Shown piece by piece: positions 13,349 to 25,701 of a stretch of DNA of 64,000 bases. The translations under genes were made by a program, and so were the position numbers. Each line of letters starts with the position of its first letter. Position 1 is the first letter of the stretch. Under the pieces are notes generated by a model. It did not search any database, was not told the origin of the DNA, and saw only the letters and a list, made by a program, of their open reading frames with translations. Origin of the DNA: Neelides folsomi (Eukaryota > Arthropoda > Collembola > Neelipleona > Neelidae). The stretch covers positions 1-64,000 of the forward strand of contig JAQGBZ010000048.1 of NCBI GenBank assembly GCA_034687125.1, read 5' to 3'.

Positions 13349-13674
13349 ACCTTTATAAGAATGGGCGTTTGAATGGAATTCACTTTGTTGATTTCAAGTT
13401 TTTTAAAGCTTTACCATTTTTATTAATTTTAAGAATAATCCTAAGTTTAACATAAAAATGCCTCCATCGTATAATAAATCAATGTATCGCGTAATGTTTA
13501 GTTGTAATAATAATTAGTCCATTCTGTTTTAAATAAATGAATTCATGAAGCCATAAAAATAAAATACAATTTTTCTTATTCCTCAAATTAACTAAATTCA
13601 CAATAAATGTATTATAACAATAACATAAATTCTTGAACATAAATTCATACATTGAATAAATGGAATTTTAACTC

Positions 13675-15097
13675 TCATCTGTTTTTCACTTCCACATGGT
13701 ACTTTCCTTTAATAAACGGCATCTTCGACACGGTCCCTTCAACCAATTTATTCCGCACTTGAGCGAAAACTTTCGTCCCAGCGGTTTGAGCTCCAACGTC
13801 AACATATCCCATGGCAATGTTAATTCCAAGTGATGGGGACGGACATCCGCTCGTGATCTCCCCAATGGTCTTTTGGTTCTCGTCGAGAAGGGTCATGTGG
13901 GCTCTTGGTGGAGGACCATCTTTGAAAATAAATCCAACACGTTTCTTCTTCACACTTTTGTTTTTCATTTCGTCTAAAATGATTTGAGCCCCAGGGAAAT
14001 TTTTCTCTTCTTTTCGACTCTTTCCAATCAACCAGGTGAGAGCAGCTTCCGAAGGTGTCGTTTCTTCGTTCATGTCCGAACCATACAAACAAAGACCGGC
14101 TTCTAATCTCAATGAATCTCTTGCTCCTAAACCAGCAAGTTCAACCTGAAACGGAATTTAATTATAATTAACGGAAACGGTAATAATTAATTATTAATTT
14201 TCGAATTTCAAGCTTCAAAATATAATTTTACTTTTGCAATTGACGATTTTAATAAAGTTTCCGCAACGCGTACGGCATGAGCCGCAGGAACAGAAATTTC
14301 AAACCCATCTTCCCCAGTGTAACCGCATCTTGTAATCCGACAATTTTTCACACCACCAATTGTCACTAAACTGTTGCTCATGAAGAAAAAGGTTCCTAAA
14401 TCGATATCGACCAGGGGCTGAAGAATTGAATGAGTTTTTGGTCCTTGGACGGCCAACAGAGCGAGATCGTCACGTTGGACAAAAGTCACATCTTTCCCTT
14501 TGGATTTAAATTCCGCTTCTTTATTCTTCATCAGTGGAATGTCCTTGTCGCGGCACCCGGCATTAGACACGACATAAAGATGATCCTGAATAAAATCAAT
14601 ATTAATTACCTCTAATTATTCTCTATTGATTAATTGATTAACTATTATTAACTATTGATTATTAATTATTTTAAAAGTACCTCAGACGTTTTATTAACAA
14701 TTAAATCATCAATAATTCCTCCACGTTGGTTTGTAAAAAGGGTCAAAGTACCCTTGCCGTTGTTGAGTCCTTTGATGTCTCCAACAACGAGCGATTCCAT
14801 GAATTCTTCCCTATCCTTCCCTTTAATCTCAGATTGGAGCATGTGAGAGACGTCGAAGATGGAGCAACTTTTCCTTGTATGAATGTGGGATTGAGGAATT
14901 CCAAGGCCGGAGTATTGCACGGGCATCAAATACCCGGCAAAGGGAACCATCTTCCCGCCTTTGCTCAGATGAAAGTCATAAAGAACGGTTTTCTTCGCTT
15001 CTTCGCATTTCTCGGCGCAGGTCGAGGCGGAACGGCCACCGGAACCGACAGAGGTCAATTGGGTCAAAGGAATTCTCAATTGGCGGAGCTTGAGCAT
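13675..15097 (-). CDS. AMT: Aminomethyltransferase, glycine cleavage system T protein
   Basis: Mitochondrial T protein of the glycine cleavage system. It takes the aminomethyl group from lipoyl-H protein and, with tetrahydrofolate, releases ammonia and methylene-THF. Exons on the minus strand in order: 15097-14681, 14585-14232, 14145-13675, all in phase 0, giving 413 aa (human about 403). The first 25 or so residues are Arg/Leu/Ser-rich and resemble a mitochondrial presequence. Conserved blocks include [15 protein letters not shown] (48-62), [10 protein letters not shown] (125-134, which holds the family's conserved Asp), [12 protein letters not shown] (226-237) and the C-terminal barrel with [21 protein letters not shown]. 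No defect is seen. Confidence 0.94.
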
Positions 15098-15668
15098 TGT
15101 GAGCCTTAATTTATCTATTTGAACAAGTGTTTATCCAATACACTAAAACGACACTCGTGAGGTAATAAGATAATTAAGGTAAATAAGATCAAGGTAAATA
15201 AATAAATAAAAGTAATAAGATAATTAAAAGGTAAATAAAAGAGGAATTTGTATTAATGGGACAAATTGAAGTGTTCGAAGGAATTGAATTTGTGAGTTCT
15301 AAGAAATATATTTTAGTGGTTCTATATGCGGACTTGTCCACATTAATCCCCAATGCTCACATTTGCCTGAGGATAAAGTTTGAAGATAAACTTGACCTTT
15401 GGGATCTTCTTCACTCTCAAATGAACTCGAGATAAGTTTCCATCGTTAGCCTTCACATTTTAGATCATTCATAATGCCAATGCTGTAATTCTCAAATTAT
15501 TATTCAATTGACAAATCGATTATTTAACAAGATTTTGGCCAATAGTTTTACATATAGTTCACATTTATATGTATTTATCCTATATCAGACCAAATCTTAT
15601 TGAACCTTTAATAAACTTATGTAAGCTATCAGCTATCATAGGATAAGCCATTTATTAAAGCATAGCCA

Positions 15669-15704
15669 GCATTTTCAATGCAGCATTTTCAATGCAGCAT
15701 TTTC
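15669..15704. repeat. 14-bp tandem repeat, 2.6 copies
   Basis: The unit GCATTTTCAATGCA occurs at 15669-15682 and 15683-15696, followed by a partial copy to 15704. The copies are identical, which suggests recent slippage. Confidence 0.85.
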
Positions 15705-16013
15705 TGTCTCATTTCGTCCAGCTAACTTTTGTGTCAGAATCTCGGGGACCGTGAGACATGTTTTAACTTCAAAGTTTTTAATCGAACCAATTTCATTGAC
15801 AAATGAAAACGTGCAACCCCATGTCATCAACATGTTGTCATCAATTTCATCAATTATCTAAATATTAGAAATATACAAGTAGATATACCAAGACCAATAT
15901 ATTGGTATTACAATTACTTATTTTTAATATTCATTAGGATATTTCACATAGTATCAATCATGTAGATTGTAAATCGTGGGTCCGGGACCATATACTATAA
16001 TGGGGTGGAAACG

Positions 16014-16076
16014 GGTAAGGCTTACCCGTTTTGAGGTAATGCTTACCCGAAATGAGGTAAACCTTACCCGAAAAGA
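16014..16076. repeat. Three tandem 21-bp palindromic units
   Basis: Units at 16014-16034, 16035-16055 and 16056-16076 each follow the plan GGTAA-N3-TTACCCG plus a tail of about 6 bases. Each unit contains an internal inverted repeat (GGTAA/TTACC). A related cluster in the opposite orientation lies at 20635-20676. They share the flank ATAATGGGG, so the two clusters belong to one dispersed family. Confidence 0.75.
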
Positions 16077-16608
16077 GCCTGACTAGAAACAAATTAGGTC
16101 AGGGTCCAGGACCTGGGTTCAGTGGAAAATTTCTAAGTTTTTCACAAAAACCAAATATGCTCAAAATCACTCAATTCGCGTAGAAATACCATTAAAAGAT
16201 GATTTATCATGATTAGGTTATGTTAGGTTAAGAAAAGTTTCTAAGATCCTAACCTAGTCCCTAATTTGTTTAACGTAACGCGGACCTCTTCTCTCTTGCT
16301 GCTCCTGCCCCTTATATTTACAAGGGCGAATTTAAATAAAAAGTCAACAATAACAATATTTACAAAACTAGAATAAATTAGTCCCTCAAAAGATCAAATG
16401 TTAAATATCGTTAAAAATCTAAATCTCCTATTTGAATTTTAAACGCGAGTTTTATTTATTGGGTATGGAGAACTATTTTAGGAACAATATATGCTTATTG
16501 ATGAGATAAAAATACACGATTTAGTTTTAAGAGTGATTTAATTGATTTTTAATCATTGACCGAAAAATGTTATTTTAATCATTGAAAATTAATTCTAGTC
16601 AAAATTAA

Positions 16609-18750
16609 TTAAAATAAATATATTTCCAAAGATATTACAATTAATGCCAATACAATTAAAATGGCAAAAAATATGTAGACGCAGCTTAATGAGTAAGGGC
16701 CAATGGGGATTTCTTCAACTTGTGATTGCCTTAAATTCTTTTGAAATTTTCGATTTACATTAAAATGAATATTTAAGCCCCGATTGATAGTCGCATTTGC
16801 GTTATATAAATAAGCTTCACGATTTTTTAATTTGAAATAATTGGAGTGATTAATCTTCCAAAATTTAAAAATTCCAAATTCATCAATAGAATAAATTGCC
16901 CTCACAAAGACATCCGACGCCAAATTTTGTTGCAATATCCAATAACTTTTTGAATTTAAAATTGGAATTTGATCGTAATTTCCAATTACGAATGTATTTG
17001 AATACATTGAAAACAAATCCTCATAAACGCCGATGGTTTTCTCTGAATCTATTAAAATAAAATTTTCTGGAATTTTATCAAAAGTTTTGAATATATTATA
17101 TTTAAATTCTATAGCTAATGTGTGTGAATAAGTGAATGGATCTGAATTCAAAGAAATAAAAGTTGTAGTATTTGAAAGTTGTAATATGCCTTTCGAAAAC
17201 ATAGGATATTCTGACATTTTTTCTAACGCATTTTTAAAAAAAGGACTACTAATTGGTTTTGAAAGGTCAGGTTTATACGAAGAAGAGTTTTCATACCCCA
17301 CAGTTACTTTATCTGTTGTAAATACATCATAAGCATAAGCCTGAATTTCCTCAAATGATTTTGGATATTTCGGCACTTTGTCCGTAGAGAGATCGGAGAA
17401 AAGGCCGCCTTTGTAAAAATTGCTTAGCAACATTACGAGAATGAGCCAAATTCCAACTATGAGCAAAACAGCAGAAGAAACCTTTTGATGGATAAAATCC
17501 AATATGACGCTTTTGCCTTGATCGATGAAAGAAAAGGAAATTAATGTTAAATAAATATTGCTTTCTAAAATCATCAATTCCCAAGATTTATGGCAAATTG
17601 AAATTAGTGGAATAATTAAACAAATTAAGATTGGTGTAAGTAAAATGAGAAACCAAGTGGAGAGATCGAAAGGAATTAAAAGAGTGAGCCAATTAAAAAT
17701 CATTTTTTGTTTATTGAGAATTGTAATAAAGAAAAAATATCTAGATTCGATCCCGACTGGAGCAAATTCCCATTTTAAGGTTTCACTATAAATATGATTC
17801 AGTATCAGATTTGGTGAAGTATCTGTATAATATAAATGTCCGGCAAATGTTTCTTTGCTTCTTGATAAAGGTGAAAAAATGGATAAATTATATTTCATTG
17901 AGATTGTTAATATCCCACAGACCCTTTCATTGATTTTCATAATGTTTCGATTACAATTTAAATAATCATCATGTTCAGAGTTACCTATGACCATCATGTA
18001 TTTGCTTGGTAATTTTCCAGATGTAACTCTTCGAAAGAATTGGAAATTTTTGATTGTGACATTTCCACGATATGGAATCGCATCGACAAACTTATTTGAT
18101 TTGATGTTCAATATTAATGTTTCAATAAAATTAGTTGAGTGCAATGGCTGGAAATAAATCGCTAATTGCGTTGGCAAGCCTTTCGACCTAATTATAATAA
18201 CCATTGAAGTTGATTGAATATAATTACTTAAATGTAAATGGGTTAATGCATAGCCTTGACAACCATAACCAAGATCTTGGTCAAAAGCTAAAACAGTAAA
18301 CATGGGGTTGATTATTCGCGTAAGTATGGATCTCATATCTTTAAATTGATATGATTTCTCTTTCATTTGTTCCACACCGTTTTCACCAGAGAACGGGAAA
18401 ATGTAGAATATTGTTGTGCAGAGTAAATGTCTTGTATGGTGATAGGAGCCATTTTTCAACGATTTTCTTGAATTTATAAATTTCTTCATAAACTTTATTT
18501 CTATTTCATCGTGGCTTTGTAAAATTTGTGAAGCGTTTGAATGAGAAAAATATTTGTTGTACAGATAAGCAATATTTGCACCTGGATCATTTCCATTCCA
18601 TTGTCCAACTAAGACATTAAGAAATTTATGAAACGGTTTAAAAATTGCATCAACTCGTTCATATGATGTGGATTGGGATTCGAATTGATGAAAATTTACA
18701 AACGCTCTAACTTCAATTATTGTACATATTAATAAAAATGTTATATTCAT
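16609..18750 (-). CDS. Divergent ionotropic receptor
   Basis: Single-exon frame of 713 aa. It has a signal peptide (MNITFLLICTIIEVRA), a long ectodomain and three membrane segments in the order of the iGluR/IR channel: about residues 360-385 (STWFLILLTPILICLI), about 425-445 (SSAVLLIVGIWLILVMLL, followed by SNFYKGGLFSDL as in the IR pore exit) and about 687-712 near the C-terminus. The second ligand-binding half lies between the last two membrane segments. The ligand-contacting residues of true glutamate receptors are not evident, as usual for divergent IRs. The absence of introns in an intron-rich region fits lineage-expanded divergent IRs, which are often intronless. Predicted role: odour or taste cation channel in sensory neurons. 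The specific subfamily is not assigned. Confidence 0.85.
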   Translation of the reverse strand: MNITFLLICTIIEVRAFVNFHQFESQSTSYERVDAIFKPFHKFLNVLVGQWNGNDPGANIAYLYNKYFSHSNASQILQSHDEIEIKFMKKFINSRKSLKNGSYHHTRHLLCTTIFYIFPFSGENGVEQMKEKSYQFKDMRSILTRIINPMFTVLAFDQDLGYGCQGYALTHLHLSNYIQSTSMVIIIRSKGLPTQLAIYFQPLHSTNFIETLILNIKSNKFVDAIPYRGNVTIKNFQFFRRVTSGKLPSKYMMVIGNSEHDDYLNCNRNIMKINERVCGILTISMKYNLSIFSPLSRSKETFAGHLYYTDTSPNLILNHIYSETLKWEFAPVGIESRYFFFITILNKQKMIFNWLTLLIPFDLSTWFLILLTPILICLIIPLISICHKSWELMILESNIYLTLISFSFIDQGKSVILDFIHQKVSSAVLLIVGIWLILVMLLSNFYKGGLFSDLSTDKVPKYPKSFEEIQAYAYDVFTTDKVTVGYENSSSYKPDLSKPISSPFFKNALEKMSEYPMFSKGILQLSNTTTFISLNSDPFTYSHTLAIEFKYNIFKTFDKIPENFILIDSEKTIGVYEDLFSMYSNTFVIGNYDQIPILNSKSYWILQQNLASDVFVRAIYSIDEFGIFKFWKINHSNYFKLKNREAYLYNANATINRGLNIHFNVNRKFQKNLRQSQVEEIPIGPYSLSCVYIFFAILIVLALIVISLEIYLF

Positions 18751-20825
18751 CTTAGATTTTTATTTTAATAGTGATTATACATAAATAACTGCCATTTTTA
18801 TATTTCAAATTATGAAAATGTATGTGAGGAAAATAGAAAATTATTTTTATGGTTAAATAAAATTCTTGAAATTAATAGCACTAAAATTGAAAAATGAGCT
18901 CTAAAAAGTCTTTGGGTTAGGAAGGGATTGAATATTTTAGTTTATTCAATTCTACTCAATTCTAGTCAAAAATACATAATGCACAAAGAATTAATTAGTT
19001 AATTTGTTAGCTGTTTATTTTTAATGTAGATTAAAAATCCAAAACAAAATTCAAATTAAATATTAATGCGAACATAAGAATTGTATGAAATTTACGTTGG
19101 AAGGAATTCTCAATAAGGTTTTTGAATATTAAATATATTTAGTATTTATTTGATTATAATTGAGGTATTGCATTTAAAAACATTTTGATGAAAGCCTATG
19201 ATAATGACTGATGATTTTTATTGTAATATCGCGAATTGATGGAAAGCTATGAGAGTATCTATTCGACATTGACAATTGAAAATAATTTATTGACATTTTT
19301 AAAAATGAATTAAATTATAATTTTTAATTTTATTTTAAAAATGAAATAAATAAATTTTTAAATCTCTCAGCAATCATTTATGATTGCTGTTAAATTAGAT
19401 AAGCGTTTCTGGTTATAATTTGGCGGGATATTTATTATTTATCTAAATCTCATTAAATTATTGTTGAAGTGTTTTCTCTTCTGAATTCTAAATTTAAAAT
19501 AACAAATAATTAAAATAATTAATTTGGTAGGACTTTGATAATCGCCTTTAAATTAATTTTATATTTATATTTAAATAAAGGTCTAGCTAGCACTTCACAT
19601 TAAAATAATATAAAAATATTTTCTATTTTATCTATTTGAATTTTGAATATATAAACTATAATTTTAAAAAATGTCAATTTTACGTATTTTTATATATATA
19701 CAATTTAATTATATATACAATAAATAGAGACCGAACTTTTATGTCGTATCAAACCCCCAAATATGTATGTAATATGTCGTTAAAAATAGCCAAATATGCA
19801 AAATATTTCGTTGTTTTACAAATATGCAAAAACATGTAAATTTAGAAGACTATTCGAAATTCAAGCGTAATTTTTCATATATCTTTTATTGTCTTCTATA
19901 TAATTTACACATAAACATAAGATTTGTTAATTTATAGCAAAAAATGTGATTTTAAATTAACTATTTGCAATGTAACTCATTGTTAGATTAATATTTTAGT
20001 TGATCCTATAGTACAAAAGTATAGTGTACTATTAAGATTTAAAAAATATTCTTTTCATATGAGAATCACAAAAAATATTAATAGGAATGTTAAAATTTCA
20101 GCTCATCAAAGTAAAATTTAATCAAAAGTTAGAAGTCGGTTATCATTAAGTTTACGTTTGCCCCAATGTTAATAAAGACTAGATAGCGCGACGTCTAACT
20201 AATACACTTAATAGTTTCTGGTTTCCCATTCCTTGCTTTCCTTCCATAGTTATTTTCTCACTCACAATTCACCCTCACATTTCACAAGCTGCCACTAAAT
20301 GGCTTTTAACAGAGCAATAAGCATTTAAGAAAATGTCATTTAGGACGTTTGATTAGTATACGTCTTTGTCGTGATTTGGATGATATCCTTACAGATCTAT
20401 TAGATAAATAAAATTTAACCATTTATACTTAATGATAACCGAATTCGCACTCTCCCTGTATAAATGTTGCTTATTTTAAGATATTTTTATGGTTATTGAA
20501 TAGGGCTACATGTATACCAGAGAATAAATGTATGTATATGGTATATATGGTTTGTACATAAGTATATTATGCATTTATCGAATTTAAAAAAAGTCATTTT
20601 AAAAAAAATTTTTAAAATCAAATTTTTGTTTTGTGGTAATCATTACCACAAAACGGGTAATAGTTACCCGAAGTAGCCCCATTATCTACACCCTGACTAT
20701 AAACATTGATTGGTTTAGATAGGAATTGATTTTACGATAACTAAAATGAATATAAAATTCATTGTGTGTATCCAAATGTGCCAATTGGAAGGATGAAGAG
20801 TTTGGAGAGTGGGGGATTCAACATC
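18751..20825. other. AT-rich intergenic region
   Basis: About 2 kb without a supportable gene. The plus-strand frame at 19636-19839 is AT-rich noise. A two-unit copy of the 21-bp palindromic repeat lies at 20635-20676, just before the tRNA. Confidence 0.5.
20635..20676. repeat. Two 21-bp palindromic units, second cluster
   Basis: Units 20635-20655 and 20656-20676 carry GGTAA-N3-TTACC cores. Read on the minus strand, the cluster and its flank (ATAATGGGG, then TTACCCGTTTTG) align with the cluster at 16014-16076, so this is the same family in the opposite orientation. Confidence 0.7.
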
Positions 20826-20845
20826 GCCTCCGTGGCGCAATCGGC

Positions 20846-20881
<36 letters not shown>

Positions 20882-20898
20882 GATCCCACCCGGGGGCG
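20826..20898 (+). tRNA. tRNA-Asn (GTT)
   Basis: Complete 73-nt cloverleaf. The acceptor stem GCCTCCG pairs with CGGGGGC (one G-T wobble) and the discriminator base is G. The anticodon arm TCGGCTGTTAACCGA presents anticodon GTT, and the T arm has GGTTCGATCC. The internal A and B boxes are canonical. A T-run (20902-20907) directly downstream is a typical RNA polymerase III terminator. No intron is present, and CCA is not encoded, as expected in a eukaryote. Confidence 0.96.
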
Positions 20899-21217
20899 AA
20901 ATTTTTTATCTTTTTGTAATTCATTTAAAGGGACATTTTATATTAAATGTCTTTATGATGGCTTTAGTTCTAGCGCTGAATAATATTTTTGATATAAATT
21001 GAGGAAAATATTAAAAATAAACAAGATTTTATTATTCAATAAAATGACTTCCTTTATCATTCATTGTTAAATCTGGTGAGATTGGTTGAGGTTGATTGAG
21101 GTTATTAAAATGAGGATTAACTTCACACATTGTGCATATGTTTATTTTTAACGCATTTTATACTTTAACCTGGTTTTTTGATCGAACTATTAAAAAGTAT
21201 AATTGGGTTGTTATTAT
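20899..21217. other. Spacer between tRNA and transporter gene
   Basis: The pol III T-run comes first, followed by AT-rich sequence that is probably the 3' UTR of the minus-strand transporter. Nothing else is seen. Confidence 0.5.
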
Positions 21218-22695
21218 TTATTGGTCTTGTAAACAGAGGTTCTTGAGTTCTTTTTTCTTCGCATCTCTCTCCAACCATTTCTTCCCTCCAATAAAAAGTA
21301 CGCAACTTATGATGATCACCGATCCAATTATGCTTTAATTAAAATTGACAATCAACTCAATAAAAAAATTAATAAATTCAAATTTTCATTGTTAATTTAT
21401 GCAGTTTATGAATTAAATAAAAATAATACCCACCTGCAAATATCTGGGAAAATTCCTAGCGTCATTTGCCACAAGAAAGAGAAGATGATATCAGATGAAC
21501 GAATAATCGCAACATTCCCAGCTTCCTCATATTGGAGACTCAGATTGAGCATCCATTGAGCTGTCCCGGACAAAATGGCCAAAGAGATGAAAGCAAGAAG
21601 ATCAACAATATTGTGAGGATTTTGATATTCTCCACATGACACAGCGAAAATGAGTCCAGCGAAAACCCCAATGTTTCCAAAAAAGAGTGAAATCAAAAGT
21701 GCTGGGATTTCTTTCAAGTGACGGAGGATGACAAAAATAATCGAATTTCCAATTGTACAGACGAATGCTAATAATACTCCTTTCTAATAAAAAGATAAAT
21801 TCATTAACAATTAAGTTTAATCAAAATAAGAATAACAAGCAAATTATCAATAAATGCAATGAATATTTAATAATTAATTACCAATTTATCAATAGCGAAT
21901 TGTTCGGTTGAAAATATGAACATTGGCTTTGAAATAATGAAAACTCCTATGAGAGTCAAAGTTGCTAAAATTCCCGAACAAACATCACATTTCTCATTCA
22001 ATAGAAAATGTGCAAAAAGTGCGACAAAGACGGGATTGCTAAAAATAATCGCGGTGCTATCACCCAAACTTATATAATGAAATGAATAAAATTGAACAAT
22101 AATGGTCAAACTTCCTAAAAGTCCACGGATCTAAAAATAAAAATAATTAAATTAAAAATATTAAAATCATAATAATAATTACAATTACAATTAGCCATAT
22201 AAGAATCTCCCTCTTGTTGGGTTTAGTTAAAGAAATATATTGAAATTGGTAAGCTCCTTCTCCTTTACAACTCAGATAAAAGAGATAGGCGTAGGTCGGA
22301 ATGAAAATTCCTAAAAATCGCCATAAAACTGCAACAGAGGAATGGAAACCCCGTCGGACAAGAAAAGATGCACAGAAGGTCGAAAGTGACATTGACAAAC
22401 TGCAAAGAATGGTAAATCCAATACCGCGAACTTTTTTCCAAAAGATTAAAAATTCTTTCCTTATTTCTTTAATTTTATTTTTTTGTTCTTCGACTGGTGT
22501 TGGTGAATTGGGAATTGGACAATTTAAGCCATTTAGGGATTCGCTGTCATTGTCGTAAGATTCTCGTTTGATCTGTTCTGAATCTTCGTCGTTGTTGATA
22601 TAACCAGGATTGCAAAATCCGATAACTGAAATTTGTGAATTTGGTTGTTCTCTGACTTGGGTGATATCTTGAGTCATATCCTCGCCAAAAACCAT
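21218..22695 (-). CDS. EamA/DMT-family transporter, SLC35G-like (copy A)
   Basis: Multi-pass membrane protein of the drug/metabolite transporter superfamily, closest in style to SLC35G1/TMEM20. Minus-strand exons: 22695-22189, 22130-21882, 21783-21434, 21332-21218; 406 aa. After a polar N-terminus of roughly 90 residues come about ten hydrophobic helices in two EamA halves. Landmarks are YISLGDSTAIIFSNPVFVALFAHFLL and the second half EEAGNVAIIRSSDIIFSFLWQ, which match the other two copies in the window. The donor of exon 1 is ambiguous by 6 nt (two in-frame GTAATT sites). The substrate cannot be told from sequence. It lies in direct tandem with copy B. Confidence 0.82.
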
Positions 22696-23354
22696 GTTAA
22701 AATATTTGAACTATTTTATATGAGTTTATAAGGGTTAACTTTCACTTTAAACTTCAAAGGGTTAACTAATTAACTTGGAATATTTATAGAAAAATTATGC
22801 AATTGTTTAATTTATATTCAATTTCACTTTCATTATTTTGATATGAAAAGCTCAGGTTGGGTCAAGTAATAATATTTTATCGGCTATTAATTAGCAATTT
22901 GATGCATTTGAACGCAGTTTGGTTAACTAATCCAAATCTTAACATTTATATATTATTATAATACTTTATTTAATTAAATATTAATTAAATTAGTTAATAC
23001 AATAAGTTAAATTATACACCAGGAAGTGAAATCATTGTACTTGTGTTTGTTGGCTTAAACAAATGTAGTTTTACAAATTCATTATTAATTGAATTGAATT
23101 GAATATATCAATTGCAATTTAAATGAGTAATTAATTCATTATTTACAGATATGTATGGATTCAATTATGAAATTCAATTTAGATTTTAATTCTTTAATTG
23201 GGGTTCTTATAAACACTTTTATATAAACTCTCACAAATAATGTACTTTTATACAATTTACTGAACCGGTATGACTCATACCGTATGTGTGTAAAATAAGA
23301 ACAAGATTTTGATAATTCATTTTGTATTGCACTAGTTAATAAAATTATAGTTGA
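22696..23354. other. Spacer between transporter copies A and B
   Basis: AT-rich, no gene. It is presumably the copy A promoter plus the copy B 3' UTR. Confidence 0.5.
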
Positions 23355-25068
23355 TTATTTTAATAAACAAAAGAAGGTTTTTCTCAATTTGCTTTCTGGC
23401 TTCAGTTCAATAAGATATTTTCTACATCCAATGAGGACCACACAACAAATGACAATCGATGCTCCAATTAGACTATTGAAATAAAGTAAATAATTAAATA
23501 GTCCATTCTACTTATTTTTCATTTTTGATGCGTCGACTCAATCCGTCAATCCATTTTAAATAATTAACGAATCTTCAATTCAAATTCAGATTGTACGTTT
23601 AATATAAAATTGAACCATTAATGGGACAGTTATATAATAAATATATCCATAATCCATATACATAGTATTAGTATATATAAAATGTAAACCTTACCTATAC
23701 ATATCCGGATATTTTCCAATCATCATTTCCCAAATGAATGAAAAAATGATATCACAAGTCCTCACAATCGCCACCGGTCCAGCTTCCTCAAACTTGAGGG
23801 CCAAAATGAGCAAAAGCTGAGCAACGAAGGCCAAAATCCCCAAAAGTACAAAGAGCGGACAGACAATTTCCGGCCTTGCAATTTTTGTTTCAAAGTCGTT
23901 CAAAGCAAGTGACAGAATGGTTGCAAAAATTATTCCCAAAATTGAAAAATAAAATGAAATTATGATGTAATGAATTCCACGGAGGAACCGAAGTAACACG
24001 ATGATAAATGCATTAAGAAGCATTGAAGCCAAAGCCAATAGAACTCCTTTCTACAAATTAATTAATAAATTAAAAATTAATTAATTAACAAATTAAAAAT
24101 TAATTATTTTTACCGTGTGATCTTTATTAGGATCATTGTGAGATTCATCTTCTCCGAAAATGAAGGGCGGCTGTGCTGTAATGATCACTCCTATGATTGT
24201 AACAATTGCTGTAATTGTAGGAATAATTCCGCACGGCTCCTTTAGCACAATGTAAGCAAAGAAAGTTACAAACACCGGGTTGCTGTAAATGATCACTGCC
24301 GAATCCCCCAAAGACAGATTTTCAATTGCGTAATATTGCAAAATTATTGACGAGACTCCTAACAAGCAACGAATCTAATCTTTTTATATTTAAAAGTTAA
24401 ATGTAATTCAAATATTCCAAATTCATCAATAAAACAAAAATGCTCACAATCATTAAAGCGTAATTCTTCCGATGTTCTTTCACACTCAAAGGCCAAATTC
24501 CCTCAAAAATCTTTTCCCCTTTGAGGAAATATCCAATTAAAAGAGGGATTGAAATAATGGTCATTCCCACAGATCTAAAAAAGAATGAATAAGAAGGTCC
24601 AATTCCTTCCCGGTCCAAAACCGTCACGACAAAAGTTGACAACGACATCAACATTGAGCAGAAAAGAGCCAAGATGATTCCAAGATATCGGCGAAGGCAA
24701 TTTTTCCGCTTTGGTTCTTCAGAGGGTTTTTCAATGAGTTCTTCCTCACTTTTTTCATCCGGGTATTTTCGGGGTCGATTGGAGGTCGGAAGATATTCGG
24801 ACAAGGAATGAGACAAAGAATGGGCAAGGGACAATTTGGATTTTGATTCTGTGCCTCCGACCAAACTTGTCCTTCTTCGCATTGTTGTCGGTGTTGAAGG
24901 GGTCACCGATGGCAAAGATTGAATTTCCGCAGGTGGTAAATTAGGTTCAATGGAATCTCCAATGAAGGATAAATCAAAAGGTTCAGATTTTGTTGTAATT
25001 AAAGCTGCCATCTCGGCTTCTTCTTCGGGCGTTACGATTTTAACTTTATTTAATGATTTAGAATCCAT
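23355..25068 (-). CDS. EamA/DMT-family transporter, SLC35G-like (copy B)
   Basis: Minus-strand exons 25068-24448, 24374-24114, 24050-23695, 23472-23355; 451 aa. The exon boundaries fall at the same protein positions and phases as in copies A and C, and the last exon has the same length as in copy C (118 nt). The N-terminal cytosolic tail is longer, about 130 residues, Ser/Glu/Pro-rich. The membrane part contains NLSLGDSAVIIYSNPVFVTFFAYIVL and EEAGPVAIVRTCDIIFSFIWE, and the C-terminus is short and basic. Probable solute transporter in a plasma or endomembrane. It lies head-to-head with the dioxygenase gene at 25702, with 633 bp between the start codons. Confidence 0.84.
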
Positions 25069-25701
25069 ATTTAAACTTAAACTTACAATTACAATATAAC
25101 TTGATGGTTTATATGCTATATTTACAAGAGATATTAAAAACTGGAATAATTTTTTAAAAGCATGTTCAATGGACCAATGTTAAATTAAAATTGAATATAA
25201 TTATAATCTATAGAGACTAGGGATCATAAGAAAGCCATTGAAAGTGAGATTGTGTACTCATCAATTTAATTAAGGAAAATAATGGCAATTGTACTAACTA
25301 TAATCTCTGCCCAGTTAGCTTATGCTAGGTAATTACTCTATATGTAGTTTTATGCTATCGTTAATATCATACTATCTTATTTGTTAATGTGCACACTGCT
25401 TATTATAATTATGTGTCAATTATCAATGTATCGGTATAAATACATATAGGTACTAATATAAAGAGATTGACTATTACTTCGAGTATATCAAATAAGCTGA
25501 GGTTAAACGATAACGGTTAAAGGAGTAAATATGATAAAAAGCTGAAAGTTCAAATGATAATGAATTTTGTAAACACAATATATCCAATACACTTTCTCTC
25601 ACAAGTAAATTTGCACCAATTCAAATTATTATAAATTGTTCAAAAGTTAAAAAACCTTTTTAATAAATCTTTATTATTTATATAAATTAAATTAATCAGA
25701 A
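25069..25701. promoter_or_regulatory. Shared upstream region of copy B and PHYHD1-like gene
   Basis: Two genes diverge from this 633-bp segment, so both promoters must lie here. No specific motif stands out in the AT-rich sequence. Confidence 0.4.

Larger units (their letters stand above)
15098..16608. other. Intergenic region with short repeats
   Basis: No gene was found. It holds a 14-bp tandem repeat (15669-15704) and a cluster of 21-bp palindromic repeats (16014-16076), both listed separately. Confidence 0.5.

Noticed and set aside
16212-16240. TTAGG-like telomere repeats
   Set aside because: Only two or three irregular, non-tandem copies; not a telomeric array.
19636-19839. 67-aa plus-strand frame
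   Set aside because: AT-rich composition (Tyr/Ile/Asn/Phe-rich), no similarity; chance frame.
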